From: Euglena gracilis
Taxonomy: Eukaryota > Euglenida > Euglenophyceae > Euglenales
NCBI GenBank assembly: GCA_039621445.1
Contig: CP154955.1
Location: forward strand, 26,405,069-26,469,068
DNA length: 64,000 bases
Direction of reading: 5' to 3'
Positions 35,642 through 47,600 of the stretch are shown here, piece after piece (position 1 is the first letter of the stretch; each line of letters starts with the position of its first letter). The notes below the pieces were generated by a model. The model saw only the letters and a program-made list of their open reading frames with translations, did no database searches and was not told the DNA's origin. A program made the translations under genes and the position numbers.

Positions 35642-38600
35642 CCTTAACGCCTGGCCTGACCCCATTCCGAAGCGTCGGAGGGAATTTTTTGCAGTGGAAA
35701 ATCCTAGTGGCTAGGCAGTGGAAGGCCGGCGTGAAGCACCAAAAAATTCTGCACCCAAAAACTTGCTAAAAATCCCAATTTTGGGCAATTTTTTGGTTTT
35801 TTTTTTAGGGCCAGAGCAATTTTTTTCCAAGTGGGGGGGACCCCTGGACGCCCGGGGGGGGGGGTTCACTAGTGGCTTTTTTCCAGTGTCCAGCAAAATG
35901 GCTAGCCAGTGAACCCAAGCCCAGGGTCAAGCGAAAGCCTGATCTCAACGTATTGTGTGGTGGATGAAGGGGATTTTTGCCTAGTCGCAGGTGGTGGAGA
36001 TTTCAGCGTTTGCCTCCTGCTCTCAGGGATGCAATGCAGTTCATCCCAATTCTGTGAATTGTTTTGCTGATCTGGGGTGCACTATTTGTGCTGGATCAGA
36101 TGATATGTGTTGTATGCATTTTCTCTGCATGATCTGCCATCATGGGATATTGTTTTCTCTTGGTCTTCAAAAGATTCTCGGTTGTGATTTCCCCTCTGCA
36201 TTCTGGATAGAACAGTCTTTTATTATTTTTTGATTCCCTCAATGGCAAAACGATATTGACGACTCCTGTTTTGGAGAAAGGGGTGGACGAGATCATTTAC
36301 GAGGACATCCGCGAGAACTGCCAGAAATCATTGGAGACATTGAAAGCAGTGATGGGCGAAGCTGCTGCAAGGGATGAAACGACCCTCAACCGCAAGCAGT
36401 TGCAGGTGTTCTATTGTCTTTCTTAAACTCTTTCTGTTGACCTCAGGGATGGATGGGAAGCCCTTCGGTATTCAGGTAGGTTGTGGGGGGGTCGCTGAGC
36501 TCTTATCTCTTCAGCGTAAGAGCGAAGCTTACCACCAGGGAAAAGGGGGGGTCCAACCCCCCCCCCCCCCCCCCCCTCCCCTCTGGGCAGACCGTGAAAA
36601 CCGCGGATTATCACCATGATCCTGGCCCAGTTTTTCGGAATTTTTTTTTCAGTCGCGAGCGACTGGATTTCTAGTTTCCGAATCACCTGGGTTTGACCCC
36701 CAACTCCCCGCCAGGCCCGAGTCATTCACATGCGAAGGGGTCCAAACTGGGCAGGATCGCCCCCCCCCCCTGGATAAGCCCCCCCCCCTTTGGACTCTGC
36801 CATTTCGGGCCCAAAAATCAATGTTTTCAAAGTATCTCGAAAATGAAGCAAAATCGAAGGAAATGTCCGGAGACTTTATTTGAAGCCCTTGGAACGCCCC
36901 ATCTACCGGTATTTTGATTTCCCCACAACTGTTCGCGTAGCCCGAGATACGGCCGTTTTTCGGCCGATTTTGGCCATTTTGTACACTTTTTCCACTGGTG
37001 GACTTAGCCGTTTTTGGCCAAAAAAAGTGGAAAAAATCGAAAAAATTCTTTTTGCTCAAAACCATGCTTTTTGGTCTCCCGGAAATCATGACCCATGATA
37101 CGCAATGACCCATGGTACGCATCATGACCGATGATGCCCATCAAGACCCATGATGGCCATCATAACCCATGATGCCCATCATCAATGAAGGGGTGGGTCC
37201 GCGCTTATTAAGAGCTCAGCACCATTCAAAACCTGGTCCCCCCCCCCCCCCCCCCGGGGGTAAGGTGGTGGGGAGGGGTCCGGACCACCCCCCCTAGATG
37301 TTGGGAGGGGGTCCGGACCCCCCTCCCCCCTCCTTGACAGGTGCCAAAATAGCAGAAAATTTTTTTCCGGCGCTGCGCTGGAAAATGAGCAAAAAACACC
37401 CCCTTTGCTGACTTTTGGATATATTGCCCATTTTTTGATGTGTTGATGTTTTCCCCCCGAAAAAGTTCAAAAAATTTCAAAAATGAGCATTTTTGGATCG
37501 ATTTTCAAAGAAAAATCAGGGATTTTTGACTGATATTATATTATTACCTGCCCCCCCCACCTCCCCGGGAAACTGTCATGCCCGAGAACCTGTCAGGGCC
37601 CCGCCCGGGAAACTGTCAGGGTCCCCGGTACCGGCCAACCTGTCAGTGTAGGAAGTTGTCAGGGTCCCCGGTACTGGCCAACCTGTCAGGTGACAGTTTC
37701 CCGGGGGGGGGGGTAGGTATATATTATAGATTATATATATATATAAGTGAGGGTTTTCTTTTAGTTGTGGACCCGGGGGGGGTTGGGTTGGGGGGGGGGT
37801 CGGTCTGGCCGAGCCTCCCCCCCGGGGGGGGGGGGGCCCCCAGGGGCGGTGGGATATATTTTTCGGCACCGATTTTTTTTTGAAAAAAGGTGCTATTTTT
37901 GGCACTTTCGCAGTTTTTTGGCCATTTTCGGGGGAAAGTGGATGGGTGCCCCGGGACCCCCCCCCCAGGGGTGGGTGGGCAGGGGGAACCCCTCTCCTCC
38001 CCTCCGGTCTTAAAAACCCCTGATATAAGTGGATGCAACGAGGTGAACCAACCATATCGCTAAACAAGTTTGCGTCACATTTTTCTAAGTCCTCTCCAGT
38101 GGAAAAGTGAACATCCCCGGGGGGCTCCTAAAGGAATCCATACACAACTTTGCGTCACATTTTTCTAAGTCCTCTCCAGTGGAAAAGTGAACATCCCCGG
38201 GGGGCTCCTAAAGGAATCCATACACAACTTGCAAGGAACCTTGTTGCACATCCCCCCAGGAAGTTGTGTTGGATGCCATCTGCTCCAACACGGAGGTCTC
38301 AGCAGAGAAGGCGAAGGGTTTTCCGGAAGTGCTGGAGTTCGTGGCGGCACAGTGCCATTACCTGGTGGATTTGAACAGTGCAGAGCTGGAGAGCTGGAGG
38401 GATGGCATCGCCCCCCACTTGGCGGTGTTTATGACCAAGGATGATGCCAGCAAGGTGCCGCTCCCTGCTTTCAGTGGCGACGGAAAGAAGGGCGGTGTGG
38501 TATTTGCATTTGGGATTTGGTGGTTTGAAACATTTGATTCTTCAAACATCCAGGCATCAAACATTTCATTCTTGTCTTCTGATATTTCAATTTTAGCTGT

Positions 38601-41600
38601 TTGTTTTTAGGAGATCTCATGTTTAATTGTTTTTGTTCTTGCATTACAATGACTGAATTTCCTCTTCCGGACAGGTGGCTGAGATCGTTCGGAACATGTG
38701 CAAACCAGGCTGTGTTTGAAAACGCTGTTGCCACCTGTCCAGTGGATTGCTGTATTCCCAAATGTACCTCCCCCCTTGGCACCGACCACCCCTAAACAAC
38801 GACCCCCCCCCCATGGTCGGGGGTTGCAGGTAAGGGGGTGCGTACGAACACTCTCCTGGTCGGGGGTTGTTGCTGGCTTTGAAAATTGGGTTGTTTTTGG
38901 CACTTAGTCGTACAACCACCTCCTGGTTGGGGGTTGTAGGTTGCCCCCCCCCCCCCCGGTTGGGGGTTTTCAGTGGGCAAAGGGGGGTGGGTAGGAAAAC
39001 AGCCTGATGCCAGCAGTACATCACCGTCATTGAAGTCGTCGAAGATGAAGGAGGTGCATTGATCTTCTCACAACCATGGTCTTGAAAAACCCTTGGTGAT
39101 TCTCATTTCATGGCTTTGCGGTTTCGCCTCATTATGCAAAAGGACTCCGGCAGCAGGGGTCGGATATTCCAGAACTCAGGTGAATAATAATAACGTCAGT
39201 TTTTTGTTTGCTTGGATCAGAACCATTTCCTGTGGGGGGGGGGTTGCAATGCCCAGGTCGGAGGTGTGGTCGGTCTGACCAGCCAATAATATCTTCAACC
39301 TCAAAATTAGACCCTCCTTTTTTTAAACGTTTTCCTGCCTTTTCCAGCAAATGCCTGCAGTCTCCTCCCACATCAACTCTGGGGGTGCGGAACCAGGGAA
39401 CAGCTCTGTGGGGGGGGGAGTTAATATGCGGTGTATTGTGTGAGACGCCAACAAAATGGCAGTGGCAAGGGCATTGATCATATTTCTGGTCCATCCTTTT
39501 CACATTCAATATTTCCATCTTTTATTCACAAGCATTTCATTCTCACAGAGGACATCTGCAACACTGAGTTCTCCCTGGCATATGGTGGGAAGATTCTCCT
39601 GCACAACACTCGAATGCGGCTGAAGAGGGGGCGCAAGTATGGGTTGGTCGGGAAGAATGGAGTGGGCAAGACCACCCTCATGCGGAACATTGCAAGCAAG
39701 TCTGTGGAGGTGTCCTCTGCTCTCTGGGTCTTTTTCTGTGGACACAGGAATGCTCTTGTTTTTTGGGACCATTTCTGGAAATCATCCGATGAGTTTATGC
39801 TGCGTTGTTTGGTCCCCCCCCCCTGACCAAGAGGAGAAACATAAGCGGGGGGGGGCATGTTTCCTCCTCTTGGTCAGGGGGGCACTGGTATCCCAGCGTT
39901 AACTCGATATTTGCCTGGTTGGGGAACTGGCAAAGACGGATGAGAGTGGCCCCTGAGACCCCCTTCCTGGTGTGAATGGTAGGTGCGTCCGGACCCCCCT
40001 CCCCCGGGACCCAAAAAAAAACTCTGCCCAGGTTTTTAAGAAAATCCCCACGTAGGAGCACAAGAAATGCATTTCCAATTGCGTTTAACCTCAGACAGGG
40101 TGAAGTGAGGGAAGGTAGGGGGGGGGGTCAGTGGATCCATCCAATGGGGGCGCCACCAAAATGACCGATTTTCAGCTGAAACTTTTAATCTCATAAAATC
40201 GACCCAAAATGCCATTTTGGGAACTTTTTTTGGCAAAAATTGGTCAAAAATTGCCAAAAATTCTTCGTCACAAAGCGCCAGAAGGAAAAAATGGGTTTTC
40301 GTCAACAAAACATGCCGATGAACTTGCAAAACCTATCCTTCAAGAAAAGCAGCTTCACAAATGAGTTTGTGAAGCTGCAGAAGAGTTTGAGATGGTTTTG
40401 TTCACCCATTTTTTTTTCGATGTGCACTGCTTAATTTCGAAAATGTGAGCACCATTTTTTTGTATCTTTATGTGAAAATAGAAAATGGTGAATGCGAAAA
40501 TTCAAAAAAAATGCTGTATTCATTTGTGTTCACCAAATAAATTCATAAAATTCATTTGTGTTCACCACTGGTTTTGTGAACACCGAATGAACACCAAAAG
40601 AATGTATGCATGATCTGCTGTTCTGATGGAGTTTTTTTTGCCCTTGGTTTTTTAAAGCAATTTCTTTTGGATCGGCTATTTTCTATTTATTTGCTTTATT
40701 TCATTTATTGTTCAGTAATTGTGTTTCTGCTGCTCTGAGCAGAAAATTTTTTTGGATCAGCTATTTTCTATTTGTGTTTCTGCTGCTCTAAACAGAAAAA
40801 TTTGTGCTGCTCTGAACAGACAATTTTGGAGGTGATTTTGGTTGTGAGGTTTTGCTGAATTCTTTTGAAGATGGCAGTCCATTGGTCCCTCAGGGTTTGC
40901 CAGAAGACCTGCGCACCGTGTACGTGCAATCCAACATTGACGTGGAGGAGGACATGAGCTGCCGGCAGTACCTCGCCCGCGCCCCCGAGCTGAGGAAGTG
41001 CAAGCCCAAGGAGCTGGATCAGATGCTCTCTGAGGTAAACCACCCCCCAAAATACTCCACTCGGGATTTTTGGGGAAATCCAAAAAGCAGATCCCCCTAA
41101 AACTGTGAAAATGCTCCCAAAATATTTTTTTTGACATTCTTTTTATTTTTGCCCATGTTGCATGTGTCCAGAGCCTTTTTTTTGTGACGAGCCCCCCCTG
41201 TCGCCTGGATTTTTCTCTATTTTTGGCTCGAAGTGGCAAAAAATTTTGGACCCCAAAATTGTCACCCCAAAAAGGGGGTCCCCCCCCCAGCACCCCAGGG
41301 GGTGGTGGGTGGACGGGTCCGGAAACCCCTCCCCCGGGTCCTAGAAAAAAAAACCTCTTCATGTGTCAAATTGTCATTTTTAGCATTTTTTTTTTGCTCA
41401 TTGCCAATAATCACCGTTTTTTGGATTTATTTTTTGGACCCTCCAGGGCAGCGGGGATGTTTGTCTCGGTCGAATTTTTCAGCAAAAATCCAAAAAGTAG
41501 ACCCCCCCAAATAACACCCCCCTGGGATTGTCAGCAACGGACCGAAAAAGTGGACCAGGGTCTTTTGGGGGGTGGGGTTATTTGTCTTGTCTATTGAGCT

Positions 41601-44600
41601 TTTATCCCAATATTGGGGGTCCACCACCTGACCATTTCGCTGGCATTGAAAAAAAAGCCATCAGCTCAACCCCCCCCCCCGGCCAGGGTCGGTCCCGGGG
41701 GTCCCCCAATTTTTTAAAAAAAAATCCTCCGGCGCTGCACAAAGAGGTAAGAATGGGGGTTTTTGTGTGTGTTTTTTTTTGCTGATTGTGTTCCAAAAAA
41801 AAATCCCAAAAACTGCCAAAAAATGGGCATTTTTGACAGGTTTTGGGGGAGGGGGGAAAATTTTTCGGTGTTTCGCGCCGTCTGTGAAGCCAAAAACACC
41901 ACCAGCCTTGCTGGAAGACCCCCCAGGGGCCCCGACGTAGAATGGGGGGGCACTGATCGATTAGTCGACCGATTAGCCAGTTGGTCGATCGACTGGTCGG
42001 TGTTGTGTGCAGCTGTTCAGATGGCCCCAAAACAAAAGAGCCTCTTGTGTTATATATGTTGTTTTGTGACATTTGCGTAAACGTAACCGTAATCCGCTTT
42101 GTTATGTGGCGCTTTCATTGGAGCTAGTCGACCGACCAGTCGATCGATTAGTGGATCGATCAACCAGCCATCCGATCGACTTGTTGATTGACTAGCCAGT
42201 CCCCCCCACCCCATTCTAACGTTTGGGACCCCACAGCAGGGGAATTTCCACAGTTAAAATTGGACAGTTGCAGTCCAGCCCTCCCCATGCAGGGCTCTGC
42301 AAACCCAGAAGCCTGATCCAATGTCCAGAAGAAGCCTTCCTCAAAGGGCGGTAGCCACCTCCACTTCCACCTTTCATTCCCACACCTCAATTTTGACTCT
42401 TCCAGGTGGGGTTTGACGAGGAGCTCAAGCAGAAGTCGGTGTTCTCTCTGTCCGGTGGATGGAGGGCAGAGCCTGCCCTGAGTCTGGAGAAAGGGAGGGT
42501 GTCTCAAAAGTTTATTTGATCTCGTGTGGATTGCGTGATTTGGGGTTTTCTGAGACCAGGGAAAAAACACACCACAGCACACACAACAGTTGACACAATT
42601 CAGGCCCTGCGGGCGAATGAAGCTTGCCTTGGCACGGGCCATGCTGGTCCACCCCGACATGCTGCTGCTGGACGAGCCTACCAACCACTTGGACGTCAAT
42701 GCGGTGGCGTGGCTCACCCGCTACATTCAAAGTGTGTGCGACCAATTTGGAAGCCACCCCTTGGCACAAAGGCATGCTGCCTGGGCCCACAGGACTGCAG
42801 AAAATTTTGGCATCCAAATGGCATTTGGACACCATTGGCTTGGCGGCAGGGCGTCGCTTAAGCCCCCATCCCCCAGGGTAGGGCGTAGCTTGGGAGCGGC
42901 GTGCTCAGTTCCTTGGGGCGTTGCTCAGGAAAATTGATGCCACCCCTCCTTTTGCAGGGATCCTCACACGTTCTGAAAAGGAAATTCACGGAAATTCACG
43001 AAAATTCACGGAGGATCACGAAAATGGGCGGAAGGCCATTTTCACGGAAATCACGGAAATTCACGGATGAGGTGGAGGGTTTGGAAAAAATATTGGGTGG
43101 TTTTTTTGGATGTGCTTTGCTTGTGCAGATGCATTTTGATGGGATGCTTTGCACATTCTCTACTTTTCCAAACAGACAATGTCGTCCAATTTGGAGCTTT
43201 CATGTCCGGATGCTGACAGTTCAACGGCACACCAAGGTGCCAAACACATCATTGCTTTACACTTGGCCCACCCCACCCCCGGGGAGGGGTGACTGACTGG
43301 TTTTTTCAGAGTCCCGAAAATGAAAAGTGGCTGGCCTGGCGCCTGGCTTTCGTCATTGAATACACTGAGGATCTGTGCGAGCTGATTAATCTCAGGAATG
43401 CCATTCCATCGCCCATTTGTTGCATTCTTTTCCTTCGCTTTTCATCCAGAAGACGGACGAGCCTGTTGCTGTCAACATGGCCTCTCGTAGGCCTCAGTGG
43501 TGCAAATCCCCTGGGGGATCTCCAGGACTATAATACGGAGAAACGATCTGCTGCCACAACCGCCCAAATATGTCTCCGGTGCAGAAAGGAATGTGGCTTT
43601 TGACCTTTTCCGGAAACAGGAAAATCACGGAAAATCATGGAAAATCATGGATACATGTTGGTCTCGGCCAGCACGGATGTGTGAGGATCCCTGCCTTTTG
43701 GAGGGGGGGGGTCGCACCCCCCCCCAGCTCCCATGGCCTAAAAGGGGGCCATAGGATGGGAACAGCAAGGGGGGGGGCATGGTAACTTGCTTTTTTTGGG
43801 CATCACTGCAGTTTCGTTTTTGGGGGGGGCACCCAGTTTCACCCCCAGTCGGGCCCAGTTCCAGCCGGGGACTCTTATGGGGGGAAAGCAAGCCAGCAGT
43901 CTTTTTCCAGCCAACCCGAGTTTCCAGAAAAATCACAGCCTCTGATCTGAGCCAGGCTTCTTTTCAAGGAAGTGCCACCCCCCCCCCCCCAAGGCTTGGG
44001 GGTGCGTGCTATGGGCAGGCAGGGGGGGGGGCAGGGCATTTTCTACCCCTCTGGGGGGGGGGTCGGGGGTTGGGGTATTGCAAGGACACGTCCTGGCCAG
44101 GCTTGTGCTTAGTCGGGTGCCTACCCCACGGGGGGGGGGTGGGTGCTAGGGGCAGGCACCCCATAGCACCCGATCCGACCCCCCCCCCCCGGGGGGGCAG
44201 GGTTTTGGGGGGTGCCTGCCCCTAGCAGGCACCCCCCTCCGACCCCGGCGCCGAAGGCGCCGGGGGCCCGGAAAAGGCCATTTTCAATGAAAATTTTCTG
44301 GGTCCGGCCCGGACCCCTATCCCCCCCCAGGGGGCGAGTGTCCCTGCTAGGGGCTGGGACTCTATAGCGCCCACCCCCCCCTCCCCCCCCCCGGTTGGTA
44401 AGCACAAGCATGGTCCTGGCGCCTTTGGCACCGGAGCCTGAAAATGGCCGTTTTCGAAAATTGGTTTGGTCCGCAGGCAGCTGTCCAGAAGCCAACCCCA
44501 GGGGGGATGCCTGCTATAACTGCCTGCTTAATTGTTATGGTGATGATTATTTTATCATTTTCAGCTTCACACACCATCTTGTTCCTCTTGCAAAAAAAGA

Positions 44601-47600
44601 GCCATATATTGGGGTGCTTCAAAGTTGGGTGGAGAGGGTCACATGAAGACAGGTTCCACAAGAAAATGTTTTGAGAAAAAATAACGTGTGATGTGGGGTC
44701 TTTTTTCTCACCCAAGGTAGCTCCCCCCCCCCCCCGGCGCTTGCCCCCCCCAGGTGTTTGGCCCCTCCTCCTTACGTACAAGCTTGGCCTCCCTGAAGTT
44801 GGCCTTCGGTCTTTTGCACATGGCCACCAAAATTCTTAACAAGCAAACTTGGCCCCCCTGAGGTTGGCCCCCTGGACTTGCCTTCAACCAAGGCCCGGAC
44901 AAAGCACCCAGGGGGGGAGATATGCATTAAAAATGTTCTTTGTCTCTTTCCCCATTATCCATTATCGTAAATGCATTCCAGAGATTTTTTTTTTAAGTTT
45001 TCGTGACCCGGGGGATGGGGGGTAGGTCCCGGCCGAGCCCCCCCCACCCCCGAGGGGGTCGGGCCGAGCGGGCACCCCGCCAGAGGCGGATATTTTTTCT
45101 ATTTTTGGTGCAAAACACCAAAAATTTTCTTGGACCCCGAAATTGACCCCCATAGAGGGGTTGGCGGGGCGAATGCTTCATGGAACTTCTCAGTGTGATC
45201 ACGCACCCTGCAGGGCTCAGGGTAGGTCCGCGGACACCACGTTCGACGCATCTTTGGCAGTGTCCGAGTCGTTGCGTCTTGCTTGTCTTGAGGAGTCCAG
45301 AAGGAGCCCAGAAAAGCGTCTCACCCTGTTCACTTCGCCGTCTGGCAGGCGCGCGGGATCCGGATCACTCTGGGGCACATAACTCTTTCGTCTTCGCTGC
45401 AAAGGTCGACAAGTGGCTTCGTCTTCGTCGACAAGTGGCGTTGGACAAGGCCACAAGGCCAAAAGTGGCCAAAAGTGAACAAAAGTGGCAGAACAGGACC
45501 AAAAGCAGCCAGGAGCACTCAAAAGCATCCGAGCAGCAAAAAGTGTCCAAAGGTGGCCAAAAGCAACCAGAAGCGCTCAACGCAGCCAAGAAGCCCAAGA
45601 ATTCACAACGCCACTGAGGCCACATGAGGAGTGGGTTGGCAAGTAAGCATTTGCTGACCGCAGCCGACCGACCGCAGCCGACCGTGGACTAAAATTCAGT
45701 ATCCGTCATAGGTTCTTGGTGAGAAGGAGTTCCCCCCATTTTTTTTTTGGTGAATTTGGACCCAGAAAGAGGCCTGTCATGCCTGAGTACCGGGTGGGGG
45801 GTAGGCAGATATTCGCTCGGGATGTCAAATATTGAAAGGCCATAAAAAAACAGGAAGATTTGAAGATGTGAAATAAAAGAACATCGGTATGTATATGATG
45901 GTTGAATTTCACTGCACTGACCCAACCTGAATGAATCTTCTCCTGCTGATTGGTTGGAAGACCTTCTGTGCTATCCCCAGCATTTCATTTTGAGTTTTGC
46001 AAAGTGCAAACCTTGCACAATTGCGTATTTCCTGGAACAGCATTTCAGCAAACAAGATATTTAGAAATTTCAATTTTTGAAAATATTGAAATTTTAATTG
46101 TTTGATTTTCCTTGTTTCAGGTCTTGACAAGGTGACGTGTTTGATTGTTTCACACAGCACTTCTTTCTGCGATGATGTGTGCACAGGTGTGTTTTTGCAA
46201 GTAGTGGGAATAATGTAACAATTAGCTGAATTGTTGTAAAGGCTCACCAATGTATTCCATCAGGGGCAGAACACAAAAGTTGCACATTTTTTATCATTTT
46301 TTTTGCATAATCGAGTATTTTGAGGACATGTATTTGTTTGCATAGTTTGCATTTTTGAAAGAATGATGGGTTTGAGGAAATCCATATTTTAACAAACAAA
46401 ACGTGCCATCAATTTTCATGCGCTTTTGGGTGCCATTTTCTGTTTGGTGCATTTTCTGTTTGTTTTTTTGTTAAGCAAGTCATTTTTAAGTTCACTGTTT
46501 TATTTTGTTTTTGGGGGGTGTGGATGGATGGTGTGAATGATTGTCCAAAGTATGTTGCATAATGAAATGTGTTGCATGCATAATGAAATACGTTGCACCA
46601 CAATAATGTTGCATAATGAAATTTATTCCTTGTTGGACGTGAAATTTTTTCTAAGTCCTCTCCAGAAAAAAGTGAGGGGTATCAGGAAGGATCAGGCGAA
46701 GGCGCCAAAAATTTTGCAAAAAGGTGCTATTTTTAGCTTTGGCCATTTTCGGGCAAAAGTGGGTGTCCCCCGGGACCCCCCCCCCCCCGGGGAGGCCCCA
46801 CCCCAGGGGGTGGGTGGGTGGGTGGGTGCCGACCCGTTTATGAACTGGCATTTTTTTGCATTGCTTATTTTGAGGTGCATTGTTGCATGTTCTTCCCCTG
46901 ACCCTCGCCACCATTGATGGAGTTTTGCTCAGATTCAATCCTCTCCTCTAGATATCCTCCATTATGAGAACCTCAAACTGGTGCGATATGCTGGAAACCT
47001 TGCTGCATTTGTGAAGAAGAGGCCTGAGGTTTGATTGCTTTTGTGTTTTTTTTTACAGTTACATATTTGGCACGTCCCCAAATTAAATTGACACAAGGAG
47101 GGTCTCCAAATATTGTCTCCCCCTCCAGGCTTCTTTGAAGGAAGTGCACCCCGGGGGTGCTGTGGGCGGGGGGGGGGGGCACTTTTGACCCCTCCCCCGG
47201 GTGAAGGGGTCAGGTGGGTAGTGCTATAGCACACCCCCTGGCGACAGGGCCCCAAAAATGGCCATTTTCAAGAGAGAATTGTCTGGGTTGGCAGACACGG
47301 TCCAAAACCGACCCCCAGGGGGGGGGTGCCAGCCATGGGCAGGCACCCCATGCACAAGGCACCCCCTCCCCCGGGTTGGTGAAAAGAAGTCTCCCTTCCC
47401 CTCACAATTTGTGCCAAATTGACATTGGGGATTGTGTGAGGTGTCTTATCTGTCTACAAAACTCACCTCCCGCTCAATCCCCAATGGCCCCAATATTTCT
47501 AAGAAATTAGCAGTTTTTTTCTTTGCCCCAGATCCTTGTAACTGAGGCCATTTAGTGAACACAGTTTGAGATTGTTTGCGATGCATTGTTCTCATTTGCT

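Noticed and set aside
38700-38720. GC donor (CCAG|GCTGTG) for exon 8
   Set aside because: A GT donor at 38714 gives the correct phase into exon 9 without needing GC.
43289-43603. eEF3 exon at 43289-43603
   Set aside because: The peptide does not fit the family order and lies inside transposon U.
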